A stretch of DNA of 15,770 bases, taken from the NCBI GenBank assembly GCA_947626445.1, contig CANQSC010000022.1, positions 1-15,770 on the forward strand, given 5' to 3'. The notes beneath the pieces are model-generated. The model was not told where the DNA came from. It saw only the letters and a program-made list of their open reading frames with translations, and did no database searches. Shown in pieces: positions 6,878 to 14,451 of this stretch. Numbering within the stretch: the first letter of the stretch is position 1; each line of letters opens with the position of its first letter. This stretch comes from an uncultured Bacilli bacterium. GTDB lineage: Bacteria; Bacillota_I; Bacilli_A; RF39; UBA660. Made by a program: the position numbers and the translations under genes.

Positions 6878-7731
6878 TTACTCATTATGAAAAAAAGATT
6901 AAAACTGATAATTTAATTTGGTTATTACTTTTAATAGTTTTAGCATTTTTTGGTTTCTATAAAAATGGTTTAAATTACTATTTTAGTAAACAATTATCTT
7001 TAGTAGAAGCCTTAAAACCCTTAGCTTTATCCTTAAGTGGCCTTTTTAGTGGAATATTAGTTGATTTAATAATCTATCATAAATTAGAAAAAAATTATTT
7101 ATTAGGTTTTTTAATATCAATTGCGTTACCATGTGAATTATCTATTTTTATTTCTAGTCTCGTTATTTTTATTATTATATTTATTATTGATAAATTTAAA
7201 ATAATCATCTCGCCTTTATTTATAACCGCAATTTTATTAATATATTTAGGACAAGCTAATTTTTATAATCCAATCGAAGGTAAGATGCCGATATTTTATC
7301 AAACAATTGATGTCTTTTTAGGAAGAAGTATTGGTGGTGTAGGCATTACTAGTATTATTTTAATGCTTATTAGTTTAATTATTTTATGTACAAGATTTTA
7401 CTATAAAAAAGAAATACCTTTTATAACTATGGGAACATATTGTTTATTAACATTAATTTATTCTCTTAGTAAAGCCGATTCTAATTTATTTTTAAATTTA
7501 TTAAATTCTTCAGTTATTTTTGTATCAATCTTTTATATGCCATTTAATAATTATTCACCCATAAAATATAATTATCAAATTATCTATGCAATTATAGGTG
7601 GTATCTTAATTTTTGCTTGTACTTTTTTTATTAATAATCTAACGGGGGCTTTTATAGGAGGTTTATTAGCTAATATTTTATTCTATTTAATAGAAATTTT
7701 GTCGAAAAATAAGAAGTTTATTGCAAGTTAA
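6874..7731 (+). CDS. RnfD/NqrB-like membrane protein without the flavinylation motif
   Basis: A 285-residue integral membrane protein with about eight to nine hydrophobic segments. It starts at a GTG (6874) with a very strong SD, AAGGAGGG (6859-6866), inside the RnfC-like gene, and overlaps that gene by 4 nt. RnfD family landmarks are visible: FLGRSIGGVGITS (148-160, the counterpart of the FLGN-GSIGETS loop), KKEIPF, and the late block SIFYMPFNNYSPI (218-230), which matches the ATDPVTSP region, then GAFIGGLLANILFYLIE. In true RnfD a Ser/Thr-Gly-Ala-Thr motif upstream of the first loop carries covalent FMN. Here the corresponding stretch (131-148, YNPIEGKMPIFYQTIDVF) has none. Together with the RnfC-like neighbour this looks like a reduced, possibly flavin-poor Rnf-type membrane module. 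Confidence 0.7.
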   Translation: MITHYEKKIKTDNLIWLLLLIVLAFFGFYKNGLNYYFSKQLSLVEALKPLALSLSGLFSGILVDLIIYHKLEKNYLLGFLISIALPCELSIFISSLVIFIIIFIIDKFKIIISPLFITAILLIYLGQANFYNPIEGKMPIFYQTIDVFLGRSIGGVGITSIILMLISLIILCTRFYYKKEIPFITMGTYCLLTLIYSLSKADSNLFLNLLNSSVIFVSIFYMPFNNYSPIKYNYQIIYAIIGGILIFACTFFINNLTGAFIGGLLANILFYLIEILSKNKKFIAS

Positions 7732-7748
7732 TAAATTTTAAATATAAT
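7721..7748 (+). promoter_or_regulatory. Promoter of the surface-protein/sortase operon
   Basis: The -35 box is TTGCAA (7721-7726), inside the 3' end of the RnfD-like gene, followed by a 16-bp spacer and a perfect -10 TATAAT (7743-7748). Transcription should start near 7755, giving a 5' UTR of about 35 nt that contains the hairpin at 7769-7787. Confidence 0.55.
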
Positions 7749-7768
7749 AATAATTGCTTAAAAGACAA

Positions 7769-7787
7769 AAACTCCTAGAAGGAGTTT
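7769..7787 (+). promoter_or_regulatory. 5' UTR hairpin that buries the Shine-Dalgarno sequence
   Basis: AAACTCCT (7769-7776) is an exact complement of AGGAGTTT (7780-7787) across a 3-nt loop. The right arm contains the SD AGGAG, spaced 6 nt from the ATG at 7791, so folding would hide the ribosome binding site. The left arm ACTCCTAG (7771-7778) is also an exact complement of CTAGGAGT at 7830-7837 inside the coding region, and that pairing would free the SD. Two exclusive structures are therefore possible. Confidence 0.5.
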
Positions 7788-7790
7788 AAA

Positions 7791-9578
7791 ATGAAAAATA
7801 ATAATCGAAAAAAAGGGGGATTAGTTTTACTAGGAGTATCTCTACTTCTGTCGTTAATTGGCATGAAAGAGACCAAAGCCTTAGATCTTAATTTAAAAAA
7901 TGAACAGCCATATAATTACACTTATACGAATAATGGTAAACAATATCCTTTTTACTTAGCTACAAATTTAGATGATAATTTACCAATCTTTCAAGAAAGA
8001 GGTAATGCCGAATATGTTGATACATCAACATATATTAAAAGAAATGAAAGACTTTTTATGGAACCCTTTGAATTAAATGCTTTATATTTAACAACTAATG
8101 GTGAGAAAGCATCTACAGAAAACTTAGATAAACGTCTTGCTATGCAATTATATATTTTTGAAAATTTTGCTAAATCAAATAAAGACACCATATCATTTTC
8201 TTTTGATACCAATAAATATCATCAAATAAGTGAAGAATTATTAAAACAAGGTAAAGAAATGATCGAAGAAAAAAAGTTTTCCTATGAAGTTAAACAAGGA
8301 GAATGGACTTATATTCCTAAAGAATGGGAAGGTAAATATCATATTGATGATAATTGTCCTTGTGAAATAAGAGAAGAAGAAGATGGTTTTTATATTAAAG
8401 GTTATAGATTAGGTAAATTTACAACTAATATTGATATTGAAGATTATAAAGAAGATGGGTATTATTTTGATTCAAATCATCCAACTAGGTCAAATTATAC
8501 CGAAGTAGTAAAACCTTGTACTGCCTTAACAACTTTAGAAATTAATGTTGTTCCTGCTATTTTTAATATTCATTTTCCAAGTAATCAAGTTGGCTATGAT
8601 TTAGAAATAGCAAGTGAATCTTTAAAAAATGAACAAGTAGTTTATAACTTTAAAGTTCATGATGATTATGATTTAAAAGATTTTAGTATAACGAAAAAAG
8701 ATGGTACTAAATTAACAATTGATAACAATTCCTTTACTATGCCAAATGAAGATGTTTATGTAAACATTGAAGTTTCTAAAAAAATTCATAATATAAAAGT
8801 TAAAAATAGTGAAGGGATTGAAATTGACCCCTTAGAAAATGCTAAAGTAGGAGATACAATTAAAATTAATGTTAAAGTTTTAGCTGGATATGAATTAACC
8901 AATCTTTATGTTAATGGAAAAGATGTCAATTTAAAAGAATTATCCTTTATCATGCCAAATGAAGATGTTACTATTACAGCTAAAACTAAGAAAAAAGAAT
9001 ATACAATTGAAAATCTTGTTACCGAAGTAGAAATAAAATTTATTAACAAAGCAAAATATAATGAACTTGTAAAACTTAATATTATTGAAAATGAGTTTTA
9101 TGAAATAGAGTCTTTATTTATTATTGATGAAAAAGGTAACGAAATAAAAATTAATAATAATAGTTTTAACATGCCAGCGTCAAATATTAAAATAAAAGCA
9201 AATGTCAAAGTTAAAAAATATTGTCTTTCTTTTATAGATGAAATTACTAATTCGAAAATAAAAGAACCAATTTATGTCACAGCTGGATATTTTAATATAC
9301 CATTTTTCAGCGATTATTTTGAAATTAAAATTTTTAATCCAGATAAAACTATAGAATTTTTAGATAAACCAGATTATTATGTTAATCGTGATATTACATT
9401 TATTTACAGTGATAGAATAGTAGAAGTTACTGTAGAAGACGATGAAGAAGAATATGAAGATGAAGATGATTACTATTATGAAGACATCCCTAATACGTAT
9501 GAAAGTGGTTTTGAACCGATGTTTGGGCTTTTTACCATTGCCATGGCGTTCTTCCTTAAAAAATATTTGTTTGCTTAG
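7791..9578 (+). CDS. Secreted cell-wall surface protein with three bacterial repeats and an IPNTY sorting signal
   Basis: A 595-residue protein. Residues 1-30 are a signal peptide (NNNRKKGG, a hydrophobic core, cleavage near ETKA). Residues 31-250 form an N-terminal domain I do not firmly recognise; YPFYLATN (52-59) and RLAMQLYIFE (115-124) resemble the YC- and TQ-AIWE boxes of thioester adhesin domains, but the Cys is Leu. Residues 257-331, 332-402 and 403-476 are three divergent repeats of the bacterial surface-repeat type, each ending in a SF-MP box (SFTMPNEDV, SFIMPNEDV, SFNMPASNI). Residues 549-565 are acidic. The tail has IPNTY (566-570), a hydrophobic stretch and LKKYLFA: a sortase sorting signal with Tyr in place of Gly. 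The sortase gene overlaps it, so the two are probably enzyme and substrate. An SD-masking hairpin suggests controlled translation. Confidence 0.75.
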   Translation: MKNNNRKKGGLVLLGVSLLLSLIGMKETKALDLNLKNEQPYNYTYTNNGKQYPFYLATNLDDNLPIFQERGNAEYVDTSTYIKRNERLFMEPFELNALYLTTNGEKASTENLDKRLAMQLYIFENFAKSNKDTISFSFDTNKYHQISEELLKQGKEMIEEKKFSYEVKQGEWTYIPKEWEGKYHIDDNCPCEIREEEDGFYIKGYRLGKFTTNIDIEDYKEDGYYFDSNHPTRSNYTEVVKPCTALTTLEINVVPAIFNIHFPSNQVGYDLEIASESLKNEQVVYNFKVHDDYDLKDFSITKKDGTKLTIDNNSFTMPNEDVYVNIEVSKKIHNIKVKNSEGIEIDPLENAKVGDTIKINVKVLAGYELTNLYVNGKDVNLKELSFIMPNEDVTITAKTKKKEYTIENLVTEVEIKFINKAKYNELVKLNIIENEFYEIESLFIIDEKGNEIKINNNSFNMPASNIKIKANVKVKKYCLSFIDEITNSKIKEPIYVTAGYFNIPFFSDYFEIKIFNPDKTIEFLDKPDYYVNRDITFIYSDRIVEVTVEDDEEEYEDEDDYYYEDIPNTYESGFEPMFGLFTIAMAFFLKKYLFA

Positions 9579-10026
9579 TTTGATTTTAATTATTATTGGT
9601 CCATATGCCTATCATAAATCTTATCAAAAAATAATTGAAATTAAAGCTTTTGCTAGCGAGAATCTTTCACTTTTAGTCATTCCAAGAATAGCCTTTACCA
9701 AACCATTTTTTCCTAATGATAATGAAAAAAATAATTTAACAACAGGAATAATGAGTATTAAAAATAATAATCATTTACTTTTAGCTAGTCATTCAGGGGA
9801 TGGAATTCATTCCTATTTTAAAAAATTAGAAGAATTAAAAATTGGTGATGAGTTTTTTATTAAAGAAAATAATCAAGAAAGAAAATATCAAATTATTGCA
9901 GTTAATTATAAAGATAAAGATGGTAAATTATCTTATCAAAGTAAGGAAGATAATTTGGTTATATTAATAACTTGTAGTAAAAAAGTTTTAAATAAACAAG
10001 TATATTTTGTTGGTAAAAAAGTGTAA
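9499..10026 (+). CDS. Sortase-family transpeptidase with Gln at the catalytic Arg position
   Basis: A protein of 175 residues from the ATG at 9499. It has an N-terminal signal anchor (NICLLSLILIIIGPYAY), then a sortase domain: LLVIPRIAF, the catalytic His in LLLASHSGDG (codon 9790), YFKKLEELKIGD, the catalytic Cys in VILITCS (codon 9973), and NKQVYFVGKK. In other sortases the last strand carries the catalytic Arg (for example EKRKIFVA in SrtA); here that position is Gln (codon 9997). The start is uncertain: no SD is visible, and TTG codons at 9571 or 9580, next to the upstream stop, are alternatives that would depend on coupling. I prefer the ATG because it gives a basic N-terminus before the anchor. 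The gene overlaps the surface-protein gene, whose IPNTY tail is the likely substrate. Confidence 0.75.
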   Translation: MKVVLNRCLGFLPLPWRSSLKNICLLSLILIIIGPYAYHKSYQKIIEIKAFASENLSLLVIPRIAFTKPFFPNDNEKNNLTTGIMSIKNNNHLLLASHSGDGIHSYFKKLEELKIGDEFFIKENNQERKYQIIAVNYKDKDGKLSYQSKEDNLVILITCSKKVLNKQVYFVGKKV

Positions 10027-10044
10027 AAAATGCTATGATATGCT

Positions 10045-10072
10045 AAAAAATGCTAATTTTAGCATTTTTTTT
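10045..10072 (+). terminator. Intrinsic terminator after the sortase gene
   Basis: AAAAAATGCTAA (10045-10056) pairs with TTAGCATTTTTT (10059-10070) and runs into T residues. With A-runs on one side and T-runs on the other it could work in both directions. A second copy of AAAAAATGCTA lies just upstream at 10025-10035, making an imperfect direct repeat in front of the hairpin. Confidence 0.8.
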
Positions 10073-10089
10073 GAGTTAAAAAAAGGAAA

Positions 10090-10117
10090 TTGACCCCTTA
10101 GGGGTAATATATAATAT
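10090..10117 (+). promoter_or_regulatory. Promoter of the dnaG-rpoD-trmK operon
   Basis: The -35 box is TTGACC (10090-10095), followed by a 16-bp spacer and TAATAT (10112-10117) as the -10. A TATAAT at 10110-10115 is a better -10 hexamer but leaves only 14 bp. AAAGGA (10121-10126) is the SD for the ATG at 10134. Confidence 0.5.
10093..10105. promoter_or_regulatory. GC-rich palindrome inside the dnaG promoter (operator-like)
   Basis: ACCCCTTAGGGGT is a perfect dyad with 5-bp arms and a 3-base centre. It overlaps the -35 box and occupies the spacer. Blocks of CCCC and GGGG are conspicuous in this AT-rich DNA. It could be an operator; no known binding protein can be named from the sequence. Confidence 0.4.
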
Positions 10118-10133
10118 TAGAAAGGAAAAAAAT

Positions 10134-11864
10134 ATGGCAGTTAAGGAAAGTCAAATAGATGAAATTAGAAAAAGTGCAGACATTGTTGAAATCATTAGTT
10201 CTTATGTTCCCTTAACTTTAAAGGGTAAAAATTATTTTGGGGTTTGTCCTTTTCATCAAGACCATTCACCATCAATGAGTGTTAGTAAAGAACGACAATT
10301 ATATAAATGTTTTTCTTGTGGAGCAGGTGGAAATGTTTTTAACTTTGTTAAAGAATATGAAAATGTTAGTTTTCTAGAAGCCGTTTCGATTGTTGCTAAT
10401 AAAATTGGTATGAACTTTACAAATAATTATCAAAAACCGAAAGAAGAACATGAAGAAGAATTTAAAATTATGCAATTAGCTAGTTTATTTTATCAAAATA
10501 ATTTACAATCTAAAGAAGCTAAAAGAGCTAAAGAATATTTGCATAGTAGAAATATTACTGATGAAATGATTTTAACTTTTCATTTAGGATTAGCCTTAGA
10601 AGATAATTCTTTAGGGTCCTTACTGGAAAAGAAAAATTATCAAAATGACTTATTAGAAAATTTAGGCTTGATTAGAAAAAGCGGTTTAGATTATCATGAT
10701 GTTTTTTCAAATCGGATAATTTTTCCGATTGAAAATCCGGATGGTAAAGTAGTTGCTTTTACAGGAAGAGTATATTTAAAAGATGCCACCCCCAAATACT
10801 TAAATAGTAAAGAAACAATTTTATTTAAAAAGGGTAATGTCTTATATAATTATCATCGCGCTAAAGAAAAAGTAAGACTTTTAAAAAAAGTTATTTTAGT
10901 TGAAGGCAATATGGATGCTATGCGGATGTATTCAATGGGCTTTTACAATACCATTGCTTTAATGGGAACAAGTCTTACCAAAGAACAAATTGATTTAATT
11001 AGAAAATTAAGAGTTCCGCTTACCTTAATGCTTGATAATGATTCTGCTGGTAAAATAAATACTTATAATAATGGTATCTTATTAGAATCTGCTGGCATTG
11101 ATATTGATGTTGTTAGACTAAGTAAAGCGAAAGACCCTGATGAATTTTTAATAAATTATGGCAAAGAACAAATGGAAGAATGTTTAAAACATCCCATCTC
11201 ATTTTTAGAATTTAAATTAGCCTATTTAAAAGAAAATAAAAATTTAGCTGATTCTAAAGAATTAGTAAAGTATATTAAAGATGTTTTAAAAGTCTTAGAA
11301 AAATCAGATGAATTAGAACAAGAAATAACCATTAAAAAATTAGCTAAAGATTATGATTTATCTTATGATTTATTAAAAAGTGAATTAAGTAAGAATGAAA
11401 AAAAAGTAGTAGATATTCCCATTAAACAAGAAAAAGATAGACCTAAAAAAAATAAATATGAAATGTGTGCTAATGCTATTTTATATTATATGATGAATGA
11501 TGTTAAATATCTTAAAATGTATCAAAAAAAATTAAACTATTTCAGTTTAAAAAAATATCGACAAATTGCCAGTGAAGTATTATACTACTTTGAAAAGCAC
11601 AAGACGATTAATTTGGCTGATTTCTTAAGTTATGTTGAGACTTCACCAATTAAAGATGACATAAAAGAAGTAATAAATAGTATAAAAGAAGAAGAATTAA
11701 CCGATGCTAAAATGGAAGAATATATCAAAAGTATGAAAAGGATAATGATTGATGAAGAAATTAAAGAATTAAAATTAAAACAAAAAAATAGTTTTGATGA
11801 AAGTGAAAAAAATGAAATAGCTATTAAAATAACCGAATTAAAAAAGGATAAAGAAAAATTATAG
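10134..11864 (+). CDS. dnaG: DNA primase DnaG
   Basis: A 576-residue protein, near the usual length of about 600. The N-terminal CHC2 zinc-binding domain has C38-x2-H41 and C59-x2-C62 (GVCPFHQDHSPS ... YKCFSCGAGGN). The catalytic core has RIIFPIENPDGKVVAFTGR (194-212) and the TOPRIM fold (about 251-335), with E257-G258 and D261 (VEGNMD) and the metal-binding D301-x-D303 (LDNDSAG). The C-terminal region (about 440-576) is helical and diverged, as expected for the helicase-binding domain. It makes RNA primers for replication forks in the cytosol. It is the first gene of the classic dnaG-rpoD operon; rpoD begins a few nt after its stop. Confidence 0.97.
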   Translation: MAVKESQIDEIRKSADIVEIISSYVPLTLKGKNYFGVCPFHQDHSPSMSVSKERQLYKCFSCGAGGNVFNFVKEYENVSFLEAVSIVANKIGMNFTNNYQKPKEEHEEEFKIMQLASLFYQNNLQSKEAKRAKEYLHSRNITDEMILTFHLGLALEDNSLGSLLEKKNYQNDLLENLGLIRKSGLDYHDVFSNRIIFPIENPDGKVVAFTGRVYLKDATPKYLNSKETILFKKGNVLYNYHRAKEKVRLLKKVILVEGNMDAMRMYSMGFYNTIALMGTSLTKEQIDLIRKLRVPLTLMLDNDSAGKINTYNNGILLESAGIDIDVVRLSKAKDPDEFLINYGKEQMEECLKHPISFLEFKLAYLKENKNLADSKELVKYIKDVLKVLEKSDELEQEITIKKLAKDYDLSYDLLKSELSKNEKKVVDIPIKQEKDRPKKNKYEMCANAILYYMMNDVKYLKMYQKKLNYFSLKKYRQIASEVLYYFEKHKTINLADFLSYVETSPIKDDIKEVINSIKEEELTDAKMEEYIKSMKRIMIDEEIKELKLKQKNSFDESEKNEIAIKITELKKDKEKL

Positions 11865-11879
11865 AAAGAAGTGAATGAA

Positions 11880-13172
11880 ATGACAAAGTATGAAATGAAG
11901 AAACAAGAATTAATTAATTTAGGAAAAGAACAAGGATATTTAGTTCTTAGAGAAGTAGCTGAAGTTTTAAAAGAATGTCGTGTTAAAAAAGAAGATATGT
12001 CTAAATTCTATGAAATATTAGAAAGTGAAGATATTAAATTAGTTGAAAAAGAACCTGATAAAAAATTAGAAAAAGTTAAGAAAGTTAAAGAAATTAAAAC
12101 TTTTGAAGAAAGAAAAAATGAATTAATAGAGTTAGGTAAAAAAGAAGGTAAAATTACTTTTGAACAATTAGCAACGTCTCTTAAAGGTTTAGATGTTGAT
12201 AATGATTCATTAGATGTTTTATATAATGAATTAGTAAGCAATAATATTGAAATTGTTGGCGAAGATGACAAAGAAAGTGATAATAGTGAAGATGATGGAA
12301 CGCCAATTATTTTAGATGATGCTGAAATAACTAAAGATGTTAATATTAATGACCCAGTTAGAATGTATTTAAAAGAAATAGGCCGAATTTCTTTATTATC
12401 AGCGGAAGAAGAAATGGATTTATCTATCAGAGTTGCTAATGGCGATGAAGAAGCTAAAAATAGGTTAGCTGAATCTAACTTACGTTTAGTTGTATCAATT
12501 GCTAAGAGATATGTGGGAAGAGGACTATTATTTTTAGACTTAATTCAAGAAGGTAATATTGGTTTAATGAAGGCTGTTGATAAGTTTGATTATGATAAAG
12601 GTTATAAATTTTCTACTTATGCAACTTGGTGGATTAGACAAGCAATTACTAGAGCCTTAGCTGACCAAGCCAGAACCATTAGAGTACCAGTTCATATGGT
12701 TGAAACAATTAATAAAATGGCTAGAATTCAAAGACAATTAACTCTAGAATTAAATAGAGAACCAAGTGAAGAAGAAATTGCTAAAAAAATGGGTATATCA
12801 GTTGAAAAGGTTCGTGACGTTATTAAAATTAGTCAAGACCCTGTATCACTTGAAACCCCAATTGGCGAAGAAGATGATTCTCATTTAGGTGATTTTGTTA
12901 AAGACCCAAATAGCATGACTCCTGAAGAATATGCAACAAATGAAATATTAAAAGAAGAAATAAGAGAAGTTTTAAGTACCTTACAAGAAAGAGAACAAGA
13001 AGTTCTAGAACTAAGATTTGGTCTTATTGATGGAACAAGTCATACTCTAGAAGAAGTTGGTAAAAAATTTAATGTAACTAGGGAACGTATTAGACAAATT
13101 GAAGCCAAAGCTTTACGAAAATTAAGACATCCATCAAGAGCTAAAAAACTAAAGGATTTCTTAAATGACTAA
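11880..13172 (+). CDS. rpoD: Primary sigma factor RpoD/SigA with two region 1.1-like copies
   Basis: A protein of 430 residues from the ATG at 11880, chosen over a GTG at 11871 because AAAGAAGTGA (11865-11874) is a good SD only for the ATG. Two segments resemble sigma region 1.1: residues 8-56 (KQELINLGKEQGYLVLREVA) and 78-127 (KNELIELGKKEGKITFEQLA). An acidic linker (to about 146) follows, then region 1.2 (DPVRMYLKEIGRI, about 158), region 2 with NLRLVVSIAKRYVGRG and FSTYATWWIRQAI, region 3 and region 4 with the HTH EEVGKKFNVTRERIRQIEAK. It directs RNA polymerase to TTGACA/TATAAT promoters, which fits the promoters seen in this window. The trmK start overlaps its 3' end by 8 nt. Confidence 0.97.
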   Translation: MTKYEMKKQELINLGKEQGYLVLREVAEVLKECRVKKEDMSKFYEILESEDIKLVEKEPDKKLEKVKKVKEIKTFEERKNELIELGKKEGKITFEQLATSLKGLDVDNDSLDVLYNELVSNNIEIVGEDDKESDNSEDDGTPIILDDAEITKDVNINDPVRMYLKEIGRISLLSAEEEMDLSIRVANGDEEAKNRLAESNLRLVVSIAKRYVGRGLLFLDLIQEGNIGLMKAVDKFDYDKGYKFSTYATWWIRQAITRALADQARTIRVPVHMVETINKMARIQRQLTLELNREPSEEEIAKKMGISVEKVRDVIKISQDPVSLETPIGEEDDSHLGDFVKDPNSMTPEEYATNEILKEEIREVLSTLQEREQEVLELRFGLIDGTSHTLEEVGKKFNVTRERIRQIEAKALRKLRHPSRAKKLKDFLND

Positions 13173-13815
13173 AAGATTAGAATTAATTGCTTCATTAATT
13201 GATAAAAATGATAAAGTAATTGATATTGGTACTGACCATGCTTATTTACCAATTATGTTACAACAAAAAAACATTAAATGTCTAGGAACTGATATTCATC
13301 AAAATGCTCTAGATAGTGCATATCATAATTTATTAGAATATCATTTAGAAAAAGACATTCCTTTAGTACTTACTGATGGCCTTAAAAATCTTGATGTTTC
13401 TAATTATAATACTTTAGTCATTGCTGGCATGGGATATAATACTATTAAACATATTCTAGAAGATAAAACTAAATTAAAAACAATCAATAAAATTATTGTG
13501 CAATCAAATAATGATTATGATAAATTAAGATATTTTTTAAATCAATTAGATTATACTTTAAAAGAAGAATATATCTTAGAAGATAAGAATCATTTATATC
13601 ACATCATGAAATATCTTAAAGGAAAAGAAGTTTTAACTAAAGAAGAAATATTATTTGGTAAATTTAATAAAGAGTATCTTAATTATTACCAAGAATATTT
13701 ATTAAAATTAAAAAAGATCTTAAAAAATATCCCTAATAATCATCAAGAAGAAAGAAAAAAAATTGAAGAAGAAATTAGTTTATTAACCAATTATCTAACT
13801 GATTTTTCTAACTAA
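13165..13815 (+). CDS. trmK: tRNA (adenine(22)-N1)-methyltransferase TrmK
   Basis: A 216-residue protein of the TrmK family (about 220-240). The SAM-binding motif is VIDIGTDHAYLPI (18-30), followed by GTDIHQNALDSA, LTDGL, and TLVIAGMG (the motif IV region; the family usually has AGMGG, here AGMGY), then IVQSNN, where the family has Q-P-N. The C-terminal third is a charged helical coiled-coil, as in TrmK. It methylates N1 of A22 in tRNA. It overlaps the end of rpoD by 8 nt, a standard Firmicutes arrangement. Its last 21 nt overlap the convergent HD gene, so the two genes are tail to tail with no room for a separate terminator. Confidence 0.9.
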   Translation: MTKRLELIASLIDKNDKVIDIGTDHAYLPIMLQQKNIKCLGTDIHQNALDSAYHNLLEYHLEKDIPLVLTDGLKNLDVSNYNTLVIAGMGYNTIKHILEDKTKLKTINKIIVQSNNDYDKLRYFLNQLDYTLKEEYILEDKNHLYHIMKYLKGKEVLTKEEILFGKFNKEYLNYYQEYLLKLKKILKNIPNNHQEERKKIEEEISLLTNYLTDFSN

Positions 13816-14433
13816 TTTTTCTTCTTCATCAATAACATAATTAGTAGTATTAACAAGTGTTGTTAAATAAAATTTTAATAACCATAATTTATTAGCTATA
13901 TTTTGGTAATGTTCTTTAGCATAATCAGCTAAAGGTATAACATATTTTTGCGTTTCCAAAATATAGTTTTTCATTTTTTCTAAAGAAAAGGCATTATTCA
14001 TTGTTGATAAATTATGAATTCGATCAATTAATTTAATTATAATGGCATCACAATTAGTTTTAATATTTTCATAGTAATTTTTTAAAGCAATATCTTTATT
14101 ACTATTGTCTTTGATGAAAGTAAGTAAATTAACAATATTTTTAATTTCATCAGTAATATTTATTAAATCTAAATTAGCATTTTGGTCTTCAATCGTGTCA
14201 TGTAATAGTGAACCACTAATAATATTATCAGAATCAAGTCCAGCACCAATCGAAAAGAAAGCAACACTTAAAGGATGAACTATATAAGGATCTCCACCTA
14301 AACGTTTTTGATCTTTATGGACTTCTCTAGCAAAAGGCAGGGCAACTAAAGCATTTTCATAATGCTTTTTTTCACAATAAGTTTCTAAAAAATGATACAT
14401 ATCTTTAATTTCTAAATCTTTTTTTACTTCCAT
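13795..14433 (-). CDS. Stand-alone HD-domain (p)ppGpp hydrolase-like protein (RelA/SpoT-type, MESH1-like)
   Basis: A protein of 212 residues. The HD signature of the RelA/SpoT hydrolase domain is intact: R44 and H53 (QKRLGGDPYIVHPLSVA), H78-D79 and E82-D83 (LLHDTIED), and D137 with N141 (IKLIDRIHNL). These are the metal ligands and catalytic residues of ppGpp hydrolases. No synthetase, TGS or ACT domain is present, so it resembles a small alarmone hydrolase that breaks down (p)ppGpp, or another nucleotide pyrophosphohydrolase. The SD AAAGAGGT (plus-strand 14441-14448) precedes the ATG. It is divergent from the LysR gene, a common layout for a regulator and its target, and convergent with trmK. 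Confidence 0.8.
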   Translation of the reverse strand: MEVKKDLEIKDMYHFLETYCEKKHYENALVALPFAREVHKDQKRLGGDPYIVHPLSVAFFSIGAGLDSDNIISGSLLHDTIEDQNANLDLINITDEIKNIVNLLTFIKDNSNKDIALKNYYENIKTNCDAIIIKLIDRIHNLSTMNNAFSLEKMKNYILETQKYVIPLADYAKEHYQNIANKLWLLKFYLTTLVNTTNYVIDEEEKLVRKIS

Positions 14434-14451
14434 ATCAACTACCTCTTTCTA

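Noticed and set aside
9540..9600. Programmed frameshift joining surface protein and sortase
   Set aside because: The A-run at 9558-9563 would suit a -1 shift, but the sortase frame needs +1; the surface protein also ends with a complete sorting signal.
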